64,000 nt of DNA. It comes from Smallanthus sonchifolius (Eukaryota > Streptophyta > Magnoliopsida > Asterales > Asteraceae). Both the position numbers and the translations under genes were made by a program. The DNA is taken from contig JAKNSE010000037.1 in assembly GCA_023525975.1 (NCBI GenBank), forward strand, positions 2,214,501-2,278,500. Reading direction: 5' to 3'. Below the pieces are notes generated by a model. The model had not been told where the DNA came from. It made no database searches and was given only the letters and a program-made list of their open reading frames with translations. Positions 12,613 through 23,254 of the stretch are shown piece after piece. Within the stretch, counting starts at the first letter, position 1; every line of letters starts with the position of its first letter.

Positions 12613-12640
12613 CCCTCTGCCATCACGAATTGGCAGAGGG
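12613..12640. other. Conserved hairpin in the family S LTR (copy 1)
   Basis: ccctctgcca (12613-12622) pairs perfectly with tggcagaggg (12631-12640) over an 8-base loop, followed by ctttcga. The family member at 30291-33361 has the same hairpin at 32436-32463, with a compensated change in the stem. Confidence 0.75.
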
Positions 12641-14690
12641 CTTTCGATAAACAGGGAATTACGAATCGAATGACATAATTGGTACCTGAATTGGCATAGG
12701 AATGAATGAGGACGACAGGGTCAAGCGTTCGGCTGAACTTGATGCTCGACAGACTCCTAGCGGTGATGCACGGCTCAATTTCGAAAAAAGAGAGTTTGTG
12801 TGGACGTATGCGAGGGTGGGGGAACGCTTTAATTCGATTAATTCCGTTTGTATTGTCCGAATTGATTTCAATTTGACCGGATTGATCGCGGTGACTGATT
12901 ACGCGTTAATCCGTTGAATTGGGGATGAATCAGGTCATGATACAGGTCCAGGTACATGCGAGACCGATTGGTGAGTGATTTGCGGGATTTGGACGCGTTG
13001 GTTCCACGAATTAAATGGTGATTTGATTCGGTTTTGACTATCACAGTCAAATTCCCCCGAATTTTGAATTGGCCGCGCAATTGCTCGATCTAACATAGTG
13101 TTTGGGCCTGAATTGGGTCGATTACTGATTGCACCCGAGATGGAAACCCACTGGAATCGATTGGGTCGACAATAGAACTTTGATTTAGCGAATTCGGCTC
13201 TGTTTGACTTTTAAAAGTCAAACATGCGGTTTTGGTTTTGGTCTTGGTTCCATACCGCGACTTCAAGGTCAAATCTAAGGAGTTAGGGTTCAAAACATCG
13301 TGTCGAATTGTTTGTCAATTGTGTGGTTGTATATGTGTATGCACTTGTGTGATGAATCAATGTATATTTGTATGTATTTGTATATATATAATTATACATA
13401 CATATATATATATATCTATACATTTGTTTATATATATGGTTTGAATGATGTGTTTAAGTGTAAATCTCATGAGTTTGCATTGAAACCTAGGGTTTAGTTG
13501 TTTGCACGAATGAATTTAAAACGTTGCACTAAAATTGGATTTGAAATGTGTTACATTGAACTGAAAATAAAGGTAATAAAATCAGAAATGTTACAAAAGT
13601 GGATCTCCTCTCAGACTCACCACTCCCTAGAACACCAAGTACTCGAAAACAGCTTCACCTCTCAGTCTCAACCGTTACTATACCCAGAGAGTATCCTAGA
13701 CAGACCTAAGGGCAAGGAGTAAGCACTAAAATACCGACTATGACACGAAATTGCAAGTGATAAAGCTAACCTGGACAACTCACTCTCGTACAATTGCTAC
13801 CCAAATCAACAAAACCAAGAGACAACCCGACAACCTATCTCCTATCAGACTCAAGGTTGGTAAAACACTGATTTTTAAAGACCCACACAACTGCACCTAC
13901 GACTGATCAAATCGTTTAGACTAAAAACACCAAGTAAATGACCCAAAACTCGAAACCCCTACTCGAAACACACAAAGGAAACGAATAAGATGACTAGAGG
14001 AACAAGTTCATGCAAGATTATTAAAAACATAGCATTTATACACATTCATAATCAATAAAATAGTAACATTGAAAATAGCGTTTGTCATACGAGTAATTAA
14101 AAACTGAAAAACATTCAAAACACGTCAATAATCATCCTAATCTAGGTAGCAAACAAGTTTAGCCTAAAATCACAATCATGACAAAATCCATAAAAGCAAT
14201 ATTTTTGTTCATCGTATATACGATCAATTCGGTTAACCTGCTTGCTTGCTTGCTTATTTTGATTCACGACAAAATAATGGAATAATTAGAGGTGTTTGTA
14301 AGGTGCTTCAATTCTTCTTTCTTTTGTTCGTAACATCAAAACAGCCGCCAACACCAACTTTTTACTCGAGAATTGTGCCCAAATAACTCCAACTATTTCC
14401 GTGTGTGGCTTCTGTCGTCCCCTCCCTTCACGGCAAATATCTTCCAATATATATATATATATTTTATTCTTTTATTATTTTATAATCTAACCCATGGTCC
14501 AATAAAATTCAAATCTTGATCCGTTTGAGTCCATTAAACTCTTTTTCTTTATTTGAGCTCGTTTTATTTCATTACCTGCAAAATTCAAATATAAACTATA
14601 TAAGTGTTGATTCACTTGATTTTAGTAATAAATTGACTAAGAACGAGAGTTTAATACGCATGAATTATATATATAAAACAGGGCATATCA

Positions 14691-15851
14691 GTCAGCGCTA
14701 GAGTCTCGTCCTCACTACATTTGATTCACAAATTATAATCTTCAAAAAGTGGTAGTGCCTCCCGTTAATGACAACAGTTACCCTCAACTAATCGAATGAT
14801 CATCTCCGGGTTGGTTTAAGACATCAAACTTAAAATGCTTTATATTAAATTAAAATAGGTGATTATATTTTGCTTACCGGGAGGCGGTGTAACAATGGTA
14901 TCAAGTATAAAGACGTACCTTTCCTAACATGAGTTCACCAATTCTGGGTCGCATAATAATCTCGTATAAAGACGTACAATGTTAGAAGTATAGACCAAGT
15001 CTTGGCTTATCAATCTCTACTCGTATAAAGACGTACGAGTTTCAAAAGAAGTTTGATTAAAAAAGGTTTTACGATCTTACTATTTAAAATCAAGACACTC
15101 ACAAATATAAAGACGGATTTAGAAAATAATAAAAGCCCACCAAAAGATGGTTTTTAAGAACGAATTAGTTACAGACATAAACATACCACTTCATTAATAC
15201 GTTAAACATTAACATGCACCAAACATAATCTTCACCCTAGCAATACAAATAAGTTTTAGCCACGAATGGCCATAACGACTAGCATAATGATGAGTTTCGT
15301 AGGCTCCCCTATTGTGGAACAAGGAGGAAGAGCCCCTCTACTCTAACTACGAGAATGCTCTCTTCTTGAGTGTTCTTTTGGTCTGGATTGGTGTGTTGAA
15401 TGAAGAACTCAAGCCTTCTAATTATAGGCCTCAAATGTGCAATGCACGGCCGTGCAATGGGTTGCATGGTCGTTTAAAGGCTTAGGGAATCAAACAGGGT
15501 ACATAGGACACGGTACTGGGCCGTGGGGAGGAAGAGAGGGTAATGCACGACCGTGCATTGGGATGCATGGCCGTGCATCCCTCATCTTTCTCCCAGCTTT
15601 GTCTTTTAGCTGCTTGGTTGACTTATGTTGACCAATTTTGACTTCTTGGGGGTCATTGCTCGGGAATGAATCTTCTAGAAACTTGAATTCTTGGTGTTTT
15701 TATAGGATTTAGCTTGATTTATTTTTTCAACACCGAATAACCTACAATTACAAAATATAAGTGTTTTAAGCATAAATTGCAAGATTATTATTCAATTAGT
15801 ACCATAATGTGTGATTATTATGTACGTAAAATATGTATAAATGATGGCATA
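14691..15851. other. Right part of the outer insertion; LTR-like non-coding sequence
   Basis: No gene is seen. It holds three perfect copies of tataaagacgtac (14906-14918, 14965-14977, 15024-15036) plus a degenerate fourth near 15105. A palindrome group based on gcacggccgtgc lies at about 15445-15577. Confidence 0.5.
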
Positions 15852-16387
15852 TTAGGAGGCAGCCTAACGTTAGTAGGTTAATTTCTTGTCTAGTAAAATG
15901 AACTTTGCGGGTGTGTTCAATAGAAACCCTCACGAGACTAAACTCGTTCACTCGGGCTACCGAGAGGTTTAAAAGGCTTAATGCATGTGCTAAATGCATC
16001 CGTGATTTCTACGAAAGTGAGTTAGGATTTTTGTTTCGTTTGTGTTTTTGTGTGTGAACCGGCCAAGTGTAGGGAAGTCACATGGGTTTCATGCACGTAG
16101 GGTGCAAGTGAGGGTGTGTGCGAGTTTTTGGAGGAGTTGAACAAAAATTGAATTTTGGGTTGAAAATTTTTCAAAGTATAAAAAAGGTCATAACTTTATG
16201 TTAACACCGCCTCTTCGCGGTACGCGAAGAGGCCTCCTCCATTTCTCCGCGAAGAGGCCTCCTCCATTTCTCGCGACAGGCGAAGGTCTCAAGTAAAAGG
16301 CCGGTTCAAAGTTCCATTCTTCGCGATAAGCGAAGTATTTCTCTACCGCGAAGGACATGTAAACCCTAATTTTTGAATTTTATTGAA
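15852..16387 (+). other. Athila A 3' untranslated region with CpG palindromes
   Basis: It is homologous to the element B sequence at about 41400-41560 on the other strand (…aactttgcgggtgtgttcaatag…), and its later part to element C near 58030. A palindrome with arms cctcttcgcg and cgcgaagagg around gta sits at 16210-16232, followed by degenerate copies to about 16370. The join to LTR sequence at 16388 skips the LTR's first part, implying a deletion. Confidence 0.65.
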
Positions 16388-16952
16388 GCTATGCTCGTGT
16401 GTCCGAGAAGCATGCGTGGCTAAGCTGCGTGTGGCTTCCTACCGGCGGATGGTTCGTATAGGTTGTGTGTTTTATTTAGTTTGTTTATGTTTTGGATTTT
16501 GTTAGTTTCTGACAATAACATGAGAGATTGATGTATTAGTTGATTTAAACAATTTATGATTATGCTTGGAGTTTGCTTGCTTTAAAATCTTGTTCGGCTG
16601 ATGATAAAACCAAGTAGTAGGGTTGGGTGACTAAAGGGGGTTAGCTTGGAATTCATAAATTGGGTGATTGAATTACATTGGTTTATGACGAAACTAGTTG
16701 TATATGTTTTCTGACAAACAATATGTCTTCAATTACTGTTTCAACTGATTTTCAAATACTATGTCTATGTGGTGTCCATTGAACAACGGAGCTTTACATA
16801 AACCTAGAACCGGAAGTTTGGAGGAAGTTGTGTCTTACTTATAATTTACTAAACTAAGTAATTAATCATTTCATTGATTCGTTGTGGATTCAACAAGGTA
16901 ACTAAGTAGTTAATTTTATAAATGTTTTTGATTGAGGTTGACAACGCGATTA
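16388..16952 (+). repeat. Athila A 3' LTR, 5'-truncated
   Basis: It matches the inner part of the LTR at 1811-3789 and 28127-28740 (reverse), ending caacgcgatTA where intact copies end gatCA. The following sequence is not a PBS, consistent with a 3' LTR end against flanking DNA. Confidence 0.75.
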
Positions 16953-17620
16953 GGTGTTCGCGAGCTGCATCATCACCGTAACCTGGTTCCATGAATCGTA
17001 CCTTCTGTTCACCTTCCTCGCCACTGATTTGCACCGTAGCCTCGTTCTATGCACCTTCCTCGCCGGCGTCATATCTCCACCGGTGTTCGCGACGAGCTTA
17101 ATACATCATCACCGTGTTCACCTTAATCTACATCTCAGTTGCAATCGAATACTACAAACAACAATCCTCCAATTTTAGATGATATGGAAGATCGACACTG
17201 AACCCGCTGAACTCGTTCTCTTCCAGGTGTCTGAATGTTAGGTTTATTTGGTAATGTCTCCCTCTCTCGATCTGTTATGTTTCTTTCTTTTCCACAAATT
17301 GAATCTTAATTTGGAAAATTAGATTTTGTTTCATTATAAAAGAAGATTGATGTCATGGTTTTGAATATGTGATTCATCTTTTAATTGCACATAAATTTGT
17401 GTTTAATTCGACGAATCGTGTTGTGTATGCTGCACTTCACAACGCCATTTCTATCTCGCGGTCGGCAGAATCTAGTTTCAGATGTTTTATATCTTGTCCT
17501 TTTTAAGAAATTAATTTGTTAACTAGTAAATTACAATCCAAACGCCTAAAATCCTAATATCCAGAATTTTGAGATTGTTTTTGAACTTTTGACTGGATTG
17601 AATTATCAATTTGGAAGGAG
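16953..17620. other. Flanking DNA without an identifiable gene
   Basis: A GC-richer leader-like stretch (16953-17220) with two short direct repeats (accttcctcgcc; ggtgttcgcga) is followed by AT-rich, intron-like sequence. A possible 5' splice site follows CTCTTCCAG at about 17226. No product is recognised. Confidence 0.4.
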
Positions 17621-17621
17621 A

Positions 17622-18060
17622 CGTTGGTGGATCTACTAGGTATGGCAGGCCGTCGGCCGTGGCTGCCAATGGTGGTTTGTTGCAGCACGAGCGATGAGCT
17701 CGATGCTGTTTGCTCTGCAGTCTCCATCATTCCCTACATTTGTGTTACCCCCTGGTATTTTTCCCTTTATATCATCCTGTTCATCAGTGACCATATTATG
17801 GATATTTTACATTATACCAGTGTTTTATGAATGTGTTTATCAGTACAGTGACCTTGCTGAAGCGGAACGTGCATTGATTTTGGATAAATTTCGCCATGTG
17901 ACAATGAAATGGAACCAAAATGCTGCTAAAGGATGTGACAAGGAAGAACAAAAGTCTCATATGATAGTTGCGACTGATGCGTGTCCTTCTCTTCTTGCTT
18001 TAGGAGAGTCTCACATCAGTTCTAGTGTTTTGATAAATTATGAATTACCAACAAAAAAAG
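17622..18060 (+). pseudogene. DEAD-box RNA helicase 58-like gene fragment (two exons)
   Basis: Exon-like blocks at about 17622-17754 and 17844-18060 are separated by an 88-base intron (GTATTT…TTTATCAG) and followed by another donor (AAAAAAAG/GTACTC). They encode LPMVVCCSTSDELDAVCSAV and then YSDLAEAERALILDKFRH and SSVLINYELPTKK. These correspond to the C-terminal helicase domain of the plant RH58 (chloroplast DEAD-box helicase) family, as I remember it. The motif Ia-III ATPase domain and the remaining C-terminus are absent nearby. It is thus a fragment retaining genomic introns, so it is not a retrocopy. Confidence 0.65.
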
Positions 18061-18530
18061 GTACTCTTGACATGCTAACTATCATCTATGGTGATTTGTA
18101 TGTGAAGTTTAGAATCCCTAGTTTGTTTTTACCGATCATTCCTTCTGAAAGTTAATAATGACATTTACTTTGATTTACTTTAAATGATGTACCAATCTTG
18201 TGTTATAATGATATGATGTTTATCTTGATTAGCTTCAGTTTAGTCTATTTGCATAATCTTCAGTTTTGAATCTTAATTTGGAAAATTTGTATTACATAGC
18301 AGGTCATATTATACAGTTTCATTTTATTAACTGCATCTTGCATTTGTAATGGGTTAGGCAGCAAGTCGATCCTAATAGGTGATTTTTTTAAAGCAGAATG
18401 ACATAAAAATCTTTCATACATGGCTTGTGGTGTCTAATGGCTCATCTGTTAAAATATTAGCAGAACAAACAAGAACATTATTGCCATTTATTTTTGACAA
18501 TAAATTTGACAAGAATGATTAGATTTGCAG

Positions 18531-20016
18531 GTGCTGATAGAGTGGAATCTAGGAATAATGCGAGTTTGAGGAAAGAATCATCAAATGTGTCCCAGAGTCA
18601 TATTGCTGCTCATACATTCACATTCCGGGAGCTTGCAGCTGCAACCAACAATTTTAGCCATGGTTGTTTTTTAGGGGAGGGAGGGTTTGGTCATGTGTAC
18701 CGAGGCCGTCTTTAGGGCAGTGGTCAGGTATAATTTACAGAATTATATGTTTACAGATTTTATTGATTGATAAACTCTTTAATCTTATAGTAAGAATATT
18801 TCGGGTTTAGAGATAGAGTTAACCATATGAGTAAAGATAACAACATGTTTTGTTGGCCTGTAACACTTTTTTTTTCTAGTTTTCTATTTTTAAGATAATT
18901 AATGTGTTAGTTATGATTACAAAACAATATCATTGAATTTTAATAAATGTGGTTATGGAAGGAGTATGCATCAAAAATAGACTTTGGATGAATTTCAGTA
19001 TGCTTGACCCGTTTGACACAACCCAAATTGACCTATTCATAAAGTAAATAGCCAACATTGACAGTTGTGATCCATCTTGAAACTGAAGTCTAAGATCAAG
19101 ATGATACCATATGTGTTATATTGACAAATTCTTTTTGGGGAATGCACTAAAAGTATTTGTTATTTTATTCTTTTACTACACAAAATATAGTCTTTTTATC
19201 AGGGCATGCACACAGACACATAGGTCTGCTCAAGATTATCTTGTTGAATGATCTTTTTTCTCAAGTCAGTAACATCACAACATCGTGATCATGAAAAAGG
19301 CTGATGCTAATAGCCCATAACCGACTATTTTGGTTAAACTTATATTATTGGACGGATCATAATTGATATCCCAAGTATATTGCTTAAACGTTTAAGCTAA
19401 TTAACTCCCTGTTTTACAAATTGTAGCTGTTAAACAATTGGATAGAAATGTGCTGCAGGGTAACCAGTGTTGTAAAAATCGCCAGGCGCTAGTCAGGCGG
19501 TGGGTACTGACTAGGGATTAATCGAGATTAGTCGGGATTAATCGGATTGTAATTTTTATATGTAATTTTCATATTTATATATATACACACATATTTTTAT
19601 ATGTAATTTTCAAAATTATATACACACATTTTTTATAGAAGCTGGAAATTACAACTAAACTGAAAATCGCCGGAATTTTGCCTGAAAGTCGGCCGGAACC
19701 TGCCGGAATCTAGCCAGAAAAACGGGAAGTGGGTGATTTTTGGCCGACTAGGTCCGCGTAGGCCCGATTTTTTCAATTAGCGATTTTAGTCTGATTACGC
19801 AAAATTCCTTTGTAAAAGGCCGATTACCGATTAATCGACGACTAATCGGGATTTTTGCAACACTGAGGGTAACAGTGAATTTCTTGTTGAAGTTCTTATG
19901 CTCAGCCTTTTACATAGTGAATTTGATTGGATACCATGCTGATGGTGTCATGGTGACCAAAGACTCCTTGTTTATGAATTCATTGTCATTGGGATCGTTA
20001 GAAGAGTATCTTCATG
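18531..20016 (+). pseudogene. PBS1-like receptor-like cytoplasmic kinase (RLCK-VII) fragment
   Basis: The first block (18531-18727) encodes IAAHTFTFRELAAATNNF and the glycine-rich loop LGEGGFGHVYRGRL, then an in-frame TAG before a GT donor. The second block (about 19424-20016, interrupted by a MITE) encodes VAVKQLDRNVLQGN, with the catalytic Lys of VAVK. It continues into EFLVEVLMLSLLH and, in shifted frames, NLIGYHADG, GDQRLLVYEF and SLGSLEEYLHG. These are subdomains I-V of the PBL/PBS1 kinase family. The stop, several frameshifts and the MITE make it a pseudogene. The catalytic loop and activation segment are not found, because the Tat element begins at 20252. Confidence 0.8.
19465..19865. 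mobile_element. hAT-type MITE, 401 bp
   Basis: Terminal inverted repeats CAGTGTTGTAAAAATC and GATTTTTGCAACACTG are flanked by a perfect 8-bp duplication AGGGTAAC (19457-19464, 19866-19873). Removing it restores the kinase reading VLQGNSEFLVEV. The interior has no ORF. 8-bp duplications and CAGTGTTG-type ends are typical of hAT non-autonomous elements. Confidence 0.9.
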
Positions 20017-20251
20017 GTAATCATCTTTTGTACTTTCTTTCCTAAGGTGGGTGTTTGGATAAACATAATCAATTTCTATGTGTTCCCATATTAAACATAC
20101 ATGTTCAAAGGGCTAGGCTATTTTGAATGGCAATAGCAGTGATGCAAATTTTGAACAATCCGTGCCCGGAGGATCAATATACAACATTTACATAAACTGT
20201 GATTAACATTTGGTGATTTGAAGCATTTTGCTCTTGTTTTTTGTTGGTTAA
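20017..20251 (+). other. Remnant intron of the kinase fragment
   Basis: Begins with a GTAATC donor after the exon and runs to the Tat insertion site (gttaa, 20247-20251). No coding signal. Confidence 0.5.
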
Positions 20252-20967
20252 TGTTGCTACAAAACTTATCACCTAGAGGCTCAAGCTTCGGAGCAGTGCT
20301 GGATGGACAAGTTAAGCTGAAACTTCTGAACTTGGGCTTGGAAGAACGGACCAGATCTCCTGGTCTTGAGGAGATGATCTGCAAAACCAGTAACATCGTG
20401 AGCCTCGCCACGAGCAGAAGGGATTTCTCCTTGTGACCACCCTCCGGCGTGAGAATAAGTATTTATTTGATGAAATGTAAAAGGAGAGGAAGGAGAGAAT
20501 AATAAGGAAGTAAGTTCGAGTATTAAGAATATGGGAGTGAAAAGTGAGTCTCATCTTGGGAACTGATGAGACTATTTATAAGGTCCTCCTGGTTGAGATG
20601 TCTGGACCAAGGGCCTATTTAAGGTTACCTTTAGTCAAACTTCCCTTCCTGTCTATGCTTATCAGACCGTTATTCCCCTTTTGGTGTTGAGAGGGTTCAG
20701 GGTTTACGTAATTTACTCTTGTCTCCATAGTTGACATGTGCCCCCTATGTACAGGTTCCGTACTTGGTACCTTTTGTCTCTTTAGCTGACCTGCCCTTTT
20801 GTATGTTGACTACCTATCTGACTCCTTCCTCTTGCGGGTTCAGTTTTCCCTTTTATCCTTTGTCTTTATAGTTGACTCATATACTCGACCCAGATGTCAG
20901 TCGGGTACATGAGTGAGAACCTTTGGATTTTACTCTTGTTTTGTCACCAGTTATTTATGATTATTTT

Positions 20968-22602
20968 TGATGTAGTGCAAAGCAAACATCCTTATTCCTA
21001 GGTTTTTGTGTCGTTTTAATTAGTTTTGTATTCGTTTAGAGTCGGTTTTGTGTAGATTTGAGTCTTTGTTATATTTTCAGGTGCTCGTGATAATTACAAG
21101 TCAAAACCCAAAGAAACCGAGCACGAGATTGAAGCCCGAGGATCAAAAGTAAAAAACGGTGAAGAACATGTCCCTCGCGGTACGCGAAGAACAGCAATTC
21201 ATCCCTCGCGGTACGCGAGGAAAAGAAGATCCTTGCCCGACTAAATTGTCCCTCGCGGTACGCGAGGGACTTGCCACATTCTCTCACGGTACGCGAGAGA
21301 GTCGTATTCCGTGAAAAGTTGTAAAAATCAAATTAATCAGATTTGGAATCCCATTAGGTCAGGGAGTTCGATTATTAGCTGTCTAGAGGAGTTCCAGAGG
21401 CGATTTTGGGGTCTAAGGAAGAAGAATCAAGTGCAAGATTGAAGCTTTTGGATTCCGGGTTTGTTAAATTAGCATTCTAGGTTTTCAAGATTCGATCTTT
21501 GTCATTATTTTATGTGATTGAACCTATGTTTTGCTTAATTACTGCTTTTATGGTTGTTTTGAGTATGATCGTAGGCTAAACTCATTGATACTGCCTAGGT
21601 CATGATGAATACTTGTTAAAATTACAATCTTTTATCCGTTTTTGGATTTGAATGATGTTTTAATGATTTTGTAAACGATCCTAGTTAATAATTATGATGA
21701 ATATGCATGCTAGATTCTGATTGTATGATTGATTTCAATTTTGAATGTTAATTGTGGTTGTCTGCTAGTTCGATTAGCATATCTTGATCATAAATCTTAG
21801 GGTTTGTGATTGTGTGTGGTTAGCTAGAGATAGTGACCATAGGGATTGTGTTTGATTGCTAATTAGAATTGAGTGTGTGTCCTAGTTTAATACCCGAGAG
21901 GTGAGAATTAGTCGTTTAGTCTTCATCATTAGGAATCCGAGTGTCAGCTGTCTGAGAGGAAGTTGGTTTAGGTGTCTAGTGATTGTTGCTATTCTGAATC
22001 ATAGTCGCTATCCTAGGATTACCTAGTGCATTCCTTGAATGTATCGTGGACAGTGAGACTGAGAGGTAATCTGTCCATTCAGGTACTTTGTCATAGTTGG
22101 AAATACCTGAGAAGTGATCCAACAATCTGGTGAGTTATTACATGTGTAGGTACCTTAGTTGGTGACACCCTGAGAGTGATTAGGGATCCACTAGGTTGTC
22201 TAGAGCTGTTTCCTTTGAAACCCAGATCCATCATTGTTTCCAGAACCGGTAGAAGTTGTGCTGTGCAAGCAGGATTCTGATCTAGATAGTATTCTTCCCA
22301 TATCTTAATCTCACCTTTGTCCTTTCTCTTGATAGTTGAGTCGATCTAGTTTATTGCATAATTAGTGATAATCAGTAGTGTAGTAAGCCCCCCAATCAAT
22401 CAAATCTTAAGTCCGAGTTAGAGTCTAGTATTGTTACGTAGTGTCTCTTGGGTTCGGTAACCCGGTTTACCGTTAAGCTGTGCTACACTCGATAGGTACA
22501 CTGGCCTATTAGTGTGGTTTAGTTCATAGGTTTTCCATTTATTACTTAGGAATCTAGGTTAGGATTTATAGTTAGTTTTTATAGACCGTCTGGACGACAT
22601 CA
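20968..22602 (+). mobile_element. Solo LTR, family TGATGTAGTGC (1635 bp)
   Basis: TGATGTAGTGC…GACGACATCA is flanked by atttt/atttc (20963-20967, 22603-22607). The uninterrupted target is seen at 45316. The same family begins at 62778. It includes four tcgcggtacgcga palindromes and, farther on, motifs of the form ctgagaggtgatc. Confidence 0.88.
21174..21301 (+). repeat. Four CpG palindromes in the solo LTR
   Basis: Sites at 21174-21188, 21203-21220, 21248-21270 and 21281-21301 are all built around cgcg-gta-cgcg or close variants. The third has perfect 10-base arms (gtccctcgcg and cgcgagggac). Confidence 0.9.
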
Positions 22603-23145
22603 ATTTCTTAGTATCTACATGGAATTAATTCCTTCATAACTCCTCAAATATTTCCTAAGTGTTTAACATGAATAGGTGATTGCGCTTGACGGCGAAAGAA
22701 CAAACACGAATAAATGATTGCACAAGTCCCTGGATCGGAATGTCCTCTCATCTGTGACACCCCTTGAGCCGCGGCAGACCGTTAGCCGCGGCTGGGGTTC
22801 TGCCGCCTTCGCACGTTTCATTGTTCATTCCTTTTGGCTTGGTAATCTATCTTTGGAACACCTTTCAGCTCAAGCTTTCACCATGTTTGGACTTGGGTTC
22901 CGTCTTTCCTTGTGCCGCGGCTGGCCTTGTGCCGCAGCTGGCCTTATGCCGTGGCTTGTCCGAGACAGCCTTTCCGCCGGGACTTAGGTTTTATTTCTTT
23001 ATTGTTTTGGAGTTTGATTCTCTAACCCCTTCATGTTGCTAATTCTGGTTCTTGCTTGTGCCGCGGCTTGTCCGAGACAGCCTTTCCGCCGGGACACGCA
23101 ATGTGCTACGGCTCGCATTGTTCCTTTATGGATTAATCCCCTTCA

Positions 23146-23160
23146 AGTCCCCCAGTCCAT
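23146..23160 (-). other. Tat polypurine tract
   Basis: Minus strand ATGGACTGGGGGACT lies directly against the LTR start TGAAGGGG. Purine-rich and correctly placed for plus-strand priming. Confidence 0.75.
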
Positions 23161-23254
23161 TATTATGGTATTTAAACCATGATGATGGATTACATTCTCT
23201 TAGCCCCTCTTTCCATCCTACTTTCAACTATAGCTTGTTCTATCCCATCCATAT

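Larger units (their letters stand above)
10767..13595 (-). mobile_element. 2.83 kb LTR-like insertion (probable solo LTR, family S)
   Basis: It begins TGTCACACCCC, ends ATGTTACA, and has a perfect AAAGT duplication (10762-10766, 13596-13600). The uninterrupted target is visible at 6470. The element at 30291-33361 shares its start (TGTCACACCCCAA.CGACGGCGGA), its TTACA end and internal features. TGTAA…TGACA termini on the minus strand resemble Tekay-type LTRs. No coding motif or internal PBS was seen, so a long solo LTR is the best reading. Confidence 0.75.
5948..14690 (-). mobile_element. Non-autonomous Tat/Athila-type LTR retrotransposon
   Basis: LTRs TGATGTGCAG…GGCATATCA lie at 5948-7551 and 10240-14690 (the latter split). 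Flanks are gtcac (5943-5947) and gtcag (14691-14695), a 5-bp duplication with one change. On the minus strand the order is 5' LTR, PBS (10233-10216), a 2.7 kb internal region, polypurine module (7592-7552), 3' LTR. The internal region has no gag, protease, RT or integrase motifs, only an unrecognised broken ORF (9420-9937). It must rely on proteins from another element. Confidence 0.85.
10240..14690 (-). repeat. 5' LTR of the non-autonomous element, split by an insertion
   Basis: The sequence is 10240-10766 plus 13601-14690, 1617 bp when joined, matching the LTR at 5948-7551. The inserted block is 10767-13595 with its duplicated AAAGT. Confidence 0.9.
5464..15851. mobile_element. Insertion in Athila A: probable Tat/Athila-type LTR remnant, itself split
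   Basis: Athila A sequence stops at 5463 (…ttaggagg) and resumes at 15852 (ttaggagg…), as judged from the uninterrupted equivalent in element B near 41560. The 8-base direct repeat TTAGGAGG (5456-5463, 15852-15859) could be a duplication. The insert's own sequence is 5464-5947 plus 14691-15851. It contains 'ggcaagtgtacctatcg', similar in reverse to tracts in the LTR at 20968-22602. I could not define clean TG/CA termini, so the class is uncertain. Confidence 0.5.
1811..16952 (+). mobile_element. Athila-like Ty3/gypsy element A (heavily interrupted)
   Basis: The parts in order are: 5' LTR remnant (1811-2012 and 3404-3789), primer binding site, gag-protease remnant (3947-5476), a large insertion (5464-15851), 3' untranslated region (15852-16387), and the 3' half of a 3' LTR (16388-16952). 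Homology to element B on the other strand confirms the order. No reverse transcriptase or integrase is present. The 5' end of the left LTR is outside the window, so target duplications cannot be checked. Confidence 0.75.
20252..23145 (-). repeat. Tat 3' LTR, split by a solo LTR
   Basis: 20252-20967 plus 22608-23145 (about 1254 bp) match the 1259-bp LTR at 44606-45864. The right part carries repeated gccgcggc palindromes (22768, 22785, 22914, 23060). Confidence 0.9.

Noticed and set aside
22718..23042. Cys/Ala/Leu-rich overlapping ORFs and their near-copies at 45435-45729
   Set aside because: They are two frames of the Tat LTR; duplicated only because both LTRs carry them.
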